Source: Pseudovibrio japonicus
GTDB taxonomy: Bacteria; Pseudomonadota; Alphaproteobacteria; Rhizobiales; Stappiaceae
DNA length: 64,000 nt
Assembly (NCBI RefSeq): GCF_014651595.1
Contig: NZ_BMXE01000001.1
Span: 620,001-684,000, forward strand
Direction of reading: 5' to 3'
The position numbers and the translations under genes are program-made. How positions within the stretch are numbered: position 1 is the stretch's first letter; the number at the start of each line of letters is the position of its first letter. Of the stretch, positions 36,823-45,900 are shown one piece after another. The notes beneath the pieces are model-generated. The model worked only from the letters and a program-made list of their open reading frames with translations, had not been told where the DNA came from and did no database searches.

Positions 36823-38172
36823 ATGACCCATCTTGAGCAAAAATATGCGTCTTTGAACGTACCTCGTTATACCTCCTATCCAACTGCTCCTCATTTCAGT
36901 GATGCAGTAACGCCTTCTCTCTATGGAGAGTGGCTGGAGGGACTTCCTCGCGACACTCCGCTCTCGCTTTATCTGCATGTGCCGTTCTGTCAGGAAATGT
37001 GCCACTATTGTGGATGTAACACCAAGGCGACCCGCAAGATTGCGCCGGTGCTTGCGTATGTGGAGCTGATGCTCAAAGAAATCGACCTTGTGCTGAAGCG
37101 CCTTGGAACAGGCCGCTTGGTTCACCACATCCATTGGGGTGGCGGGACGCCGAGCCTTGTTCCTCGTGAAGCCTTCCTGAAGATCGTCGAGAAACTGAAA
37201 GCCAACTTTGTTTTCGCTGAGGACATTGAGCACGCCATTGAGCTTGATCCAAGAACTGTTGGTGACTATCTAGCGGAAACGCTGAAGATGGCTGGCATCA
37301 CACGGACAAGTCTGGGCGTTCAGGACTTTGATGAGGATGTTCAAAAACAGATCGGTCGTATTCAGCCCTTTAAGACAGTGAAGAAAGCAGTAACTGCGCT
37401 TCGCAATGTGGGGCTGAACGATATCAATTTTGATCTGATGTACGGTTTGCCGGGGCAGTCAGAACAGACGATCCGTGAGACCGTGGAATACACCAAGGAA
37501 CTTGCCCCGGGCCGCGTTGCTCTGTTTGGGTATGCGCATGTGCCATGGTTCAAGAAGCACCAGCAGCTCATCAAAGAGGAAAACCTGCCGGGCACAAACG
37601 AGCGCATCCGCCTTTCCGATGTCTCTCGCGATGCGCTTGTTGAAGCCGGGTATGAAGTGATCGGTCTTGACCATTTTGCGCTACCGACAGACGAAATGGC
37701 GATTGCACTGAAAGAAGGTCGTTTGCGGCGAAACTTCCAAGGCTACACAACAGACACCGCTGATACGCTTATCGGTTTCGGGTGCAGCTCCATCGGGTTC
37801 CTTCCGCAGGGCTATGTCCAGACAACCCCTTCAGCTCGTGAATGGGAGCGTATGGTGGTTGATGATGTTCTGCCGATCAAGAAGGGTATTGCGGTCGATA
37901 AAGTGGACCTGTGCCGCTCTGAAATCATCATGCAGCTGATGACCTACTATCAGGTGGATTATGCGCAAACCGCCGCAAAGCATGGGCTGCCGGTCAGTGA
38001 GTTCAACAGTATTGCAGCTGATATGCAAGAGATGATTGCGGACGGCATTGCGACGCTTGAAGGTACTGTGGTTACGGTCACAGATGCGGGGCGTCGCTAT
38101 GTACGCGTTGTTGCTGCTGCATTTGATACTTACCTTGCAACTCAGCAAGCACGGCACTCTGTGGCGGTCTGA
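36823..38172 (+). CDS. hemN: Oxygen-independent coproporphyrinogen III oxidase
   Basis: 449 residues. Radical-SAM enzyme with CQEMCHYCGC (C-x3-C-x2-C) near 60-68 and a HemN C-terminal domain (YFQGYTT-like: RRNFQGYTTDTADTLIGFG). It decarboxylates coproporphyrinogen III without O2, needed for heme when oxygen is low. The N-terminus NVPRYTSYPTAPHFSD is the family signature, so ATG 36823 is right; no good ribosome-binding site precedes it. Confidence 0.97.
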   Translation: MTHLEQKYASLNVPRYTSYPTAPHFSDAVTPSLYGEWLEGLPRDTPLSLYLHVPFCQEMCHYCGCNTKATRKIAPVLAYVELMLKEIDLVLKRLGTGRLVHHIHWGGGTPSLVPREAFLKIVEKLKANFVFAEDIEHAIELDPRTVGDYLAETLKMAGITRTSLGVQDFDEDVQKQIGRIQPFKTVKKAVTALRNVGLNDINFDLMYGLPGQSEQTIRETVEYTKELAPGRVALFGYAHVPWFKKHQQLIKEENLPGTNERIRLSDVSRDALVEAGYEVIGLDHFALPTDEMAIALKEGRLRRNFQGYTTDTADTLIGFGCSSIGFLPQGYVQTTPSAREWERMVVDDVLPIKKGIAVDKVDLCRSEIIMQLMTYYQVDYAQTAAKHGLPVSEFNSIAADMQEMIADGIATLEGTVVTVTDAGRRYVRVVAAAFDTYLATQQARHSVAV

Positions 38173-38196
38173 TCCGAGTTCGATAGTTGATGAAAG

Positions 38197-38218
38197 AAGC
38201 GGCCTTTGCGGGCCGCTT
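38197..38218 (+). terminator. Intrinsic terminator after hemN
   Basis: AAGCGGCC / GGCCGCTT with a 6-nt loop and T-run, 24 bp past the stop. Confidence 0.85.
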
Positions 38219-38241
38219 TTCTTTTGTGTTGCCAACAAAAA

Positions 38242-38263
38242 AGGCGCCGAAATCTCAGCGCCT
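38242..38263 (-). terminator. Intrinsic terminator after the FixK-type gene
   Basis: AGGCGC / GCGCCT with a 10-nt loop; on the minus strand it is followed by TTTTTTGTTGG. The flank CCAACAAAAAAGGCGC is also found in the terminator at 46525. Confidence 0.75.
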
Positions 38264-38322
38264 GTCTTACTCGTTGAAGGATCGAAGATGCCCTTTACAG
38301 GCACCTCTGCATTCAACCTAGC

Positions 38323-39045
38323 TTAATGCATTCCGGTGAGCTGGCAGATGCCGCAGATATTGGAGATGTGGATGCTGTCCTGCTTTTCTACCTTAATGAG
38401 ACCGCGGCGTTTCAGCTGAGAGATAACGCGGCTTACAGTTTCAATGGTCAGGCCAAGATAGTCAGCGATTTCCTGGCGGGTCATGGAAAGTTCAACGGTT
38501 CTAGTGTCTGGCTGACCTTCTTCAAGCGGGCCTTCGCAGCCGTGTCCACCCCGGTTTGGCACCAAGCCCATGAGGAAGGTAGAAACGCGCTCAAGAGCGG
38601 ATTTCCGGCCCAGAAGGACTGTATGTTCGTGGAGGTTTTCCATCTGCGAGAGCAGGCAACGGTTCACATAGTGCTGCATCATTGGAGAGGTGGAAATCTC
38701 ACGACCCTCAAACACCTGCAACTCAACTTCAGTTAGCGCCTCAGCGGTGCAGTCGAAGAAATCGCGATTGGAGAACCCAAGCATATCGCCTTCACGCAGG
38801 ATATAGACAACCTGACGGCGCCCATCGGGAAGCAGCTTGTAGAGCATCATCACGCCACGCACGACTTCATAGAGGCGCTCTGCCTTGTCCCCTTCATAGA
38901 AAAGCACGTCGTGTGCAGACAAGCGCTGCTTACGACCTGGGTTCTTTCCTACCAGCCCTTCCGGCTGTTTGAAGTTTTCTTGACAACCTTTAAATGGTGC
39001 CTGCCCATCAAGGTCGCTATGCTTTGTCAATGTGGCCGATACCAT
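38323..39045 (-). CDS. fixK: Crp/Fnr family transcriptional regulator, FixK-like
   Basis: 240 residues. Cyclic-nucleotide-binding-like domain (DVLFYEGDKAERLYEVVRGV) and a C-terminal HTH, TRQEIADYLGLTIETVSRVI, with the E-x-x-S-R contact set of FNR/FixK proteins that read TTGAT. It lacks the N-terminal cysteine cluster that holds the Fe-S centre in true Fnr, but has CQENF near the start and CGIC at the end. ATG 39045 has GAGGAGGG. Context with FixL/FixJ points to FixK and not Fnr. Its boxes lie before ccoN and hemN. Confidence 0.88.
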   Translation of the reverse strand: MVSATLTKHSDLDGQAPFKGCQENFKQPEGLVGKNPGRKQRLSAHDVLFYEGDKAERLYEVVRGVMMLYKLLPDGRRQVVYILREGDMLGFSNRDFFDCTAEALTEVELQVFEGREISTSPMMQHYVNRCLLSQMENLHEHTVLLGRKSALERVSTFLMGLVPNRGGHGCEGPLEEGQPDTRTVELSMTRQEIADYLGLTIETVSRVISQLKRRGLIKVEKQDSIHISNICGICQLTGMH

Positions 39046-39280
39046 AATCCCTCCTCGCGGACCCCTCCGCAAATACCGTAGATGGGCAAGTGGCGAGAAC
39101 TATTTGGCTATTCTCTAAATGCCGTTTTGCCATGGCAAGCATCCGTCATTACTTGCCTGACTTGTTGATGCAGATTTAATGACTGGATTGCAACGTCAAA
39201 ATACGCATCAAAACTTACAGAGCTGCTTCATAATTCAGCAATTTGATTTGGAACAATCGGATTTTTGCGTTAGGTCAAGT

Positions 39281-39616
39281 TTACACGTACGCTAATAAAT
39301 CTTGCTCTTTCAATGGCTTACGAACGACTGGTGTTGGACTTATTTTTGGTAGATCGCGCTCAATCTTCCAAAGTGGCTGTCCGCTGATTGCGACAATTTG
39401 TGGCGCCTCATCCAGAGCGGCCATCTTCTCAATCAGGTCAGATCCGGCGAGGCCAGGCAGGTGCAGGTCAACAAAAACAATGTCATCTACACGTGGTGAC
39501 GCATGGGAGAGAAACGATTCTCCATCTGCAAACGCAGTGCAATACAGATCCAGACTCTCAAACATTCTGGAAATCGCGTCACGCACAGACACATCATCTT
39601 CGACGATATAGATCAC
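39281..39616 (-). CDS. Receiver-only response regulator in the fix cluster
   Basis: 111 residues, one receiver domain and nothing after it: IVEDDVSVRDAI, Asp in IVFVDLHLPG, Ser/Thr switch in VAISGQ, and Lys in VVRKPLKEQ. Start GTG 39616 gives the normal receiver N-terminus; upstream GGGG at suitable spacing. Similar to FixJ in its receiver but without HTH. Located between fixK and fixJ; it could compete for phosphate from FixL or sense its own kinase. This role is inference. Confidence 0.8.
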   Translation of the reverse strand: MIYIVEDDVSVRDAISRMFESLDLYCTAFADGESFLSHASPRVDDIVFVDLHLPGLAGSDLIEKMAALDEAPQIVAISGQPLWKIERDLPKISPTPVVRKPLKEQDLLAYV

Positions 39617-39788
39617 AACAAACCCCAACGTTGTTCTCGTAGCTAATGAGACAAAATGCGAAGGTGCAGCACTTTGCCTCACCAGCCACCTTAAACAAGC
39701 GCTGGGGTCTTGTAATGCGTAGTAACACGCGTGAATGACAAGATTGGCCGAAAGTCTAGCGAGTCATTCCCTATGAATTCACATGGGT

Positions 39789-40397
39789 TTAAGCAGCAGG
39801 AGGTTCACCTGTCAGGACGATGCGGACGAGATCTGCCGCATTGCGTGCACCGAGTTTTTCCATGATGCGAGCACGGTGAACTTCAACGGTGCGTGGAGAA
39901 ATCTTAAGATTTCTGCCAGCTTCCTTGTTGGAGGAGCCTGCAGTGATTTCGGTCAGAACCTGACGCTCGCGAGGGGTCAGTGTTTCTGAGCCCGGGAAAA
40001 CCATCGCATTTCCATTGTTCGCCTGCGTTGTTCTGGAAACAGCTTCCCGAACGCGCGCGATTATGGATTCAACGTCAAACGGCTTTTCGATGAAATCGTA
40101 GGCACCAGACTTGATCGCCTCAACAGCCATAGGGATATCGCCCTGACCGGAGATGATAAAGATTGGAGCGGGGAAATTCTCTCCGTTCAGGCTTTTGAGG
40201 ATATCAATACCTGACCGCCCTGGCATATGAACGTCGAGAAGAACACAGTTTGGCGTTTCTTCTTCTACCCCACCAAGAAACTCTTCAGCATTCGCAAAGG
40301 ATTTTACGCGAAACCCTTCTGTTTCAAACAGCAGAGAAAGTGCGTCGCGAACCGCTGGGTCATCGTCAACAATATGGATCACAGACGGCATTGTCAT
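39789..40397 (-). CDS. fixJ: Two-component response regulator FixJ
   Basis: 202 residues. Receiver domain (IVDDDPAVRDAL, LLDVHMPGRSG, FIEKPFD) plus LuxR-type HTH (LTPRERQVLTEITAGSSNKEAGRNLKISPRTVEVHRARIMEKLGA). In rhizobia phospho-FixJ turns on fixK. Lies directly downstream of fixL on the same strand (48 bp). Confidence 0.93.
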   Translation of the reverse strand: MTMPSVIHIVDDDPAVRDALSLLFETEGFRVKSFANAEEFLGGVEEETPNCVLLDVHMPGRSGIDILKSLNGENFPAPIFIISGQGDIPMAVEAIKSGAYDFIEKPFDVESIIARVREAVSRTTQANNGNAMVFPGSETLTPRERQVLTEITAGSSNKEAGRNLKISPRTVEVHRARIMEKLGARNAADLVRIVLTGEPPAA

Positions 40398-40445
40398 GAT
40401 TGCTCAGGTCCTTATTCTTGTTTTTGCAAACAAAGGAGCTTCAGC

Positions 40446-41552
40446 TCAGCTCTTTGTTTCTTGTTTTACCGGCAGCCGCAAAGTGAAGGTTGCACCTTTG
40501 CCTTCTTCATACGGTTCTACAAGTAAATCGCCACCATGGTTTTGAGCTATACTACGTGAAATCGCAAGTCCAATACCCAAACCGCGCCGCTTTGTCCCAG
40601 TAAAGGCCTTGAAAAGGTGCGACACTGCTTCCTCGCTCAGCCCTGGCCCGGTGTCAGTAACCTTTATGAACACATTGCTATCGTCGCGTTCTACAGACAC
40701 AACTACTTGCTTAACAGGCTGATCCTTTACAGCTTCTCCCGCATTTCGGATCAAATTGACAAGAATTTGTTGTATCTGGACGGAGTCCAACTCCAGCTGG
40801 TAATCGTAGTCCACGAAAGTAGAATGGAACTCAACGTCGTCTGCTTCATGGCCTACGCGGACCAGCTCCAGACAATCGTCAATAAGCTCTGCCAGCCCGG
40901 TGCCGATGCATTGCGGTGCCTGGCGCTCAACAAAGTTGCGCATGCGCTGAATGATCTGGCCGGCCCGCTCAGCTTCTGCAACTGCTTTGTCCATCAGATT
41001 GATCATCATATCATCTGGGTCACCGGCTGATCGGGCGCGCCGAGCAGCCGTTTGCAGGTAGAGCATGAGGGCGGTGAGTGGCTGGTTAACTTCGTGGGCA
41101 ATCGCTGCGCCCATTTCGTCAAGCGCATTCACTCTGGTCATGGTCACCAGATTAGACTGAAGCACGCGCAGGCGCTCTTCATATTCTTTGGTCGCCCGAA
41201 GATCCTTCAGGACGCCAGTGAACTGGTGGCCGCTTTCTGTTTGCGCTTCGCCCACGGACAGCTCAATCGGAATTTCAGTGCCATCTCTATGGCGGCCGAC
41301 CACTTCCCGACCGATGCCGACGACTTTTGCAATGCCAGTTCTCAGGTAGTTCCTGATGTACTCGGCATGCTTTTCGGCAATGGCGGGCGGCATCAGCATT
41401 GTGACATTCTTGCCAACCACCTCAGCGCTCTTGTAGCCAAACAGGTTCTCGCAAGCACGGTTAAAAATCAGGACCGTTCCGTTATCATCAATCACAATGA
41501 TGCCATTAACGGCAGTATCCAGAACACTGTGCAAGCATGAAGTGGAGACCAT
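40446..41552 (-). CDS. fixL: Oxygen-sensing sensor histidine kinase FixL (soluble, heme-PAS)
   Basis: 368 residues from ATG 41552 (SD-like GGGAA upstream). A single PAS domain (about 5-120) has His62 in EKHAEYIRNY and Arg82 in GIGREVVG, the same spacing of 20 as His200/Arg220 of Bradyrhizobium FixL, so heme-based O2 sensing is likely. HisKA motif AHEVNQPLTALMLYL (His153) and a HATPase with NLIRNAGEA and GLGIGLAI follow. No membrane segment, unlike Sinorhizobium FixL. Partner FixJ is next. Confidence 0.93.
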   Translation of the reverse strand: MVSTSCLHSVLDTAVNGIIVIDDNGTVLIFNRACENLFGYKSAEVVGKNVTMLMPPAIAEKHAEYIRNYLRTGIAKVVGIGREVVGRHRDGTEIPIELSVGEAQTESGHQFTGVLKDLRATKEYEERLRVLQSNLVTMTRVNALDEMGAAIAHEVNQPLTALMLYLQTAARRARSAGDPDDMMINLMDKAVAEAERAGQIIQRMRNFVERQAPQCIGTGLAELIDDCLELVRVGHEADDVEFHSTFVDYDYQLELDSVQIQQILVNLIRNAGEAVKDQPVKQVVVSVERDDSNVFIKVTDTGPGLSEEAVSHLFKAFTGTKRRGLGIGLAISRSIAQNHGGDLLVEPYEEGKGATFTLRLPVKQETKS

Positions 41553-42085
41553 AGTCACTTCCCGGTTGTTGTTTGCGCACCCATAGGTTTATCAAAACGG
41601 GTATCTAGATGGGTATTTTGACTAATCAGCTATCCCATGGCCTCAGCTAGGTCAATCACCTGACCTGCGACGGATTTAGCAGTAAGTCTCTCAAACTTAT
41701 TGATATATTAGACGACAGAACTGCGTTCATGAAATCTATGCGTGTATTCGTAACTTGGGCGCTGCTCAAAATTTTAAAGAACAAACTGCCGGATCATGTC
41801 TCTCGATTGTTAAAAACCTAGAGAACCCTTAGGTAAATTTAAGGAGAATATTATTTTACGGATCTTCGGCTGGAGCGCAAAACCCTTGCTATAGTTAGAA
41901 TAAGACTAAATTGCATGAACCAAAAGTAGTAGGCATGTTCACGTATATGGCGCGTATTTGTCGCAGGAAATATCTTTCTCTCACCCCTGCTTTTCCACCG
42001 ATGCGCCCCTTTTTGCTGGAACTTTGCAAGACTCAGGTTGGTCCATTTGGTCTTGCAGACGTGCGCTGAAATAATATTCTCCGTA
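41553..42085. other. 533-bp gap between fixL and an unknown gene
   Basis: It has the fixL promoter side. An AGGTCA-N6-TGACCT inverted repeat is at 41649-41666. An open frame of 30 codons at 41729 lacks support. The middle is AT-rich and seems non-coding. Confidence 0.4.
41649..41666. promoter_or_regulatory. AGGTCA-N6-TGACCT inverted repeat upstream of fixL
   Basis: Perfect 6-bp arms with a 6-nt spacer, 97 bp before the fixL start. The shape fits a dimeric regulator site, identity unknown. Confidence 0.45.
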
Positions 42086-42814
42086 TTACAAATCCGGATC
42101 AGGGGAGCGGATCTGGTGGTTGCGTGCCAGAGCCGACAGCGCTTTGCAATTTGCACGAATAGTGAACTCATGCTGCAGTTGCAGCAAGTTCAGGCGCAGT
42201 CCGTTCAGCAACAGCAGTTCGTCGTGGCCGCGCAGGCGTTTGTGGACTGGGAGGCTACAAAAGATCTTAGAGACGTGCACTGCTGCAAGATCGGCAACGC
42301 TTCTGGCTGGCACCAGAGCACCTGTGCGCATTTTAGTTGGCAGGTTTTGCGCGGCTGCGTTCCATTCCTGCGCAGGACAGACGGATGCTTCCTGATGCTC
42401 CATCAGGATTTCCTTTAGAAGCTGGCCGATCATGCCTGCAAGATCCTGCGGATCTGTTCTGGTCTTGTGGCGCAGGACGATCAGCGACATTTCTCCAACC
42501 AGTTCGACAGTGGTTGAGAAGGAGCTCCAGCGGGAAGCCTCTAACGCCTCCAGAAAGTCCTCCTCATCAAGTAGGGCATTCCAGTGCACGCCAGCGCGCG
42601 AGCGCGAGTATTCCAGCACGTTCTTGTGGGTGAGATAAGCCGCACTTCGTCCCAGATAACGCTTTAGCTTATCGAGGGTATCAAGGTCAGATCTATAGAA
42701 GAAAAAGGCATAGGTGCGCTTCAGCCAACTTGGACCATCCAGAGATACACTCTCGATATTTTCAAAAGCCCCTAGCAGGTTCGCTTTTGTCGAATTGCGC
42801 TGTTGTCCCAACAC
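42086..42814 (-). CDS. Hypothetical protein
   Basis: 242 residues, not recognised. Soluble, predicted mostly helical, no signal peptide, with stretches WLKRTYAFFFYRSDLDTLDKL and ELVGEMSLIVLRHKTRTDPQDLAG. A second half from about 190 is Leu-rich (DELLLLNGLRLNLLQLQHEF). It is divergent from the crbS-like kinase gene, 156 bp away. Function not inferable. Confidence 0.6.
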   Translation of the reverse strand: MLGQQRNSTKANLLGAFENIESVSLDGPSWLKRTYAFFFYRSDLDTLDKLKRYLGRSAAYLTHKNVLEYSRSRAGVHWNALLDEEDFLEALEASRWSSFSTTVELVGEMSLIVLRHKTRTDPQDLAGMIGQLLKEILMEHQEASVCPAQEWNAAAQNLPTKMRTGALVPARSVADLAAVHVSKIFCSLPVHKRLRGHDELLLLNGLRLNLLQLQHEFTIRANCKALSALARNHQIRSPDPDL

Positions 42815-42970
42815 TTAGCCTTTCATCGTGGTCGGAAAATCTACCGTTACAAAGACGCAATAACTCGGAGAGAACTCTTGCCTTTCACAAAAGTTCGGTC
42901 AACTGTGCAATATCGAGAAACAAAAAACATTTAATGGAAGTAACGGACTTAACAGTCCGGCGGGGGAAGC

Positions 42971-45900
42971 ATGCTTCAAGGTTGGATCGTAGTCCTTGTC
43001 GCTTTGGCATACATACTACTCTTGTTTGTTATTGCGAGTTACGGTGACAAACTTGCCAAAAACCGCGTTAAGAAGACAAGAGGGCGTCCACTCATCTATG
43101 CTCTCTCCCTCTCCGTCTACTGCACATCATGGACATTTTTTGGATCGGTTGGATCTGCTTCGAGAAATGGTTTCGAATTTATTGCCATCTATCTCGGGCC
43201 AATCATTCTGTTTGCCTTTGGCACTCCCCTGATCCTACGGGTAATTCAGCTGGCAAAGGCTGAGAAGATTACATCCATTGCCGACTTTATTGCTGCACGC
43301 TACGGGAAAAATCCCATGGTGGGCGCGATTGTGACGCTGATCGCTTTCATTGGAATGATCCCCTATATCGCCCTGCAATTGAAGGCACTGGACCTTTCGG
43401 TCGGAACGATTGTGCTGCATCCACTGTTGTCTCTTGATGATACAGAAATCTCGATTTTTGGTGATGAAACCCTGCTGATCGCCATTTTTATGGCCGTGTT
43501 CACGTGGTTGTTCGGCACCCGCCATATTGATGCGACCGAGCATCAGGAAGGCCTGATGTTGTCGATTGCGACGGAGGCCGTGGTCAAGCTCGTGGCGTTC
43601 CTCGCGATTGGCGTCTGGGTCACCTTTATGCTGTTTGACGGACCGTGGGACCTGCTTCACGCCTCGTTTGCGAACACCAACAGTTCTCAAGATCTCTTCA
43701 CAAACATTAATGCCAGCAAATGGGCAGTCATCACGCTGCTTTCCATGTTTTCGATTGTGCTTTTGCCACGCCAGTTCCATGTGACGGTGACGGAGTACAA
43801 TAGTGAGGCGGAGCTGAAGCGGGCGCGCTGGCTGTTTCCAAGCTATCTGGTGGCCATCAACCTGTTCGTGGTGCCAATCGCGCTGGCTGGTCTGACCATC
43901 TTGGGCAACACAGTTGATCCGGATATGTTCGTATTGGCGTTGCCTCGTGCGTATGAGGCAGACTGGCTAGCGCTACTCGTGTTCATCGGCGGCCTTTCGG
44001 CTGCAACAGCCATGGTGATCGTCACCACGGTTGCGCTGGCCATCATGGTCTCCAATGATCTGGTGATGCCAATCATCTTGCGCCGACGTAGCGAAGACGA
44101 GCTTATCTCGACCTCTGGTCAGGATATGAGCCAGTTGGTTCTGGGTATCCGGCGCATGTCGATCTTTCTCGTTATCTTGGGGAGCTATATCTACTACCGT
44201 GTGACAGGCGACAGCGCAGCTCTTTCCAGCATCGGCTTATTGTCGTTTGCTGCGATTGCCCAATTTGCGCCAGCTTTTATCGGCGGGCTTGTCTGGCGCC
44301 GGGCGACGGCACGGGGCGCAATTGCCAGCATGATTGCCGGGTTTGGGATCTGGTTCTATACGCTGCTGCTGCCGGTATTTGCGCGAGAGAACATCTTTGG
44401 CACCAACATTTTGAACCAAGGCCCGTTTGGTATCGAGGCGCTGAAACCCGAAGCTCTGCTGTACCTTAATCTGGACCCGTTCGTGCACGGGGTACTCTGG
44501 AGCCTTCTGTCAGGCTTGCTGTTCTTCATCGTCTTTTCCCTGATACGCCAGCCGACGGCCATTGAGCGCATTCAGGCCAACACCTTTGTGCCAACAGGCA
44601 TCGCGCAGGCCCCTGCCCTTCGTAAACTGCGCACGACCGTGACCGTTGGTGATTTGCAAGCAACCATCTCGCGGTACGTGGGAGAGGAACGGACCCAGCG
44701 TTCTTTTGATACTTATGCTGCGGAACACCGCATCACGATCGACAGCAGCGAAGAAGCAGATGCTGTTATCCTGAGATTTTCCGAGCAGCTACTTGCCAGT
44801 GCGATTGGCTCGGCGTCGGCTCGTCTGGTGCTTTCCCTGCTGCTCAAGCGGAGGGATCCAGGCACACAGGAAGCCATCAAGCTGCTGGATGATGCCACAG
44901 AAGCTATTCAGTATAACCGAGATCTATTGCAAATCGCGCTGGATCAGGTACGGCAGGGTATTTCGGTTTACGATAAGGATCTGCGGCTGATCTGCTGGAA
45001 CCGGCAGTTCCGCGAGATGCTGATGCTGCCTGCAAGATACGGACAGGTCGGCACCTCCCTTGAGGAGATGATGCGCCATATTGCAGAGGCAGGCGATTTC
45101 GGGGATGGGGACGTCGATGAAATCGTGGGCCTGCGCATGCACAACTTCATCAACCGGCAGGACACTTATCAGGAGCATCTGACCAGCACTGGAACGGTGC
45201 TCGAAGTACGCACCAGTCCGATGCCTTATGGCGGGCTGGTGACGAGCTACACGGACATTACAGAACGCGTCTTTGCTGAAGAGGCTCTGGCGCGTGCCAA
45301 CGAGACGCTGGAGCAGCGTGTTCGCGACCGCACTGAAGAACTGACAAAAGTGAATGAGCAGCTGGAGGCGGCAAAAAAGACTGCGGAACTAGCCTATCAG
45401 GACAAAACCCGCTTCCTTGCCTCTGCAAGCCATGACATCTTGCAGCCTTTGAATGCGGCGCGGCTGTACTCTTCCACCCTCACCGACCGTTTTCTGGATG
45501 GAGATCCGGAGGACCGCAAGCTTGTGAGCAATATTGAAGCATCTTTGGAGTCGGTTGAGGAGATCATCGGCGCCGTTCTTGATATTTCCCGCCTCGACAC
45601 GCGTACGTTCAAGCCGGAGATAACGACTTTCCGCCTTGATGACGTTCTTAATCCGCTGCGCGTGGAATTTACGCCGATCGCCAAGGAAAAGGGCTTGAAG
45701 CTTAAAATTCGCGGGACGGATGTTTGCGTGCGTTCTGATCGACGGTTACTGCGCCGGTTGTTGCAGAACCTGATTTCGAACGGATTGAAGTACACCACCA
45801 AGGGCGGCGTGGTTGTGGGCGTGCGTCGCACGAAGAACAACATGGCCAACATCGAAGTGTATGATAGCGGGATCGGTGTTCCAGAAAAGCAGCAGGAACT

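Noticed and set aside
41729-41821. 30-codon frame in the fixL upstream gap
   Set aside because: Too short, with no clear ribosome-binding site or known small-protein match.
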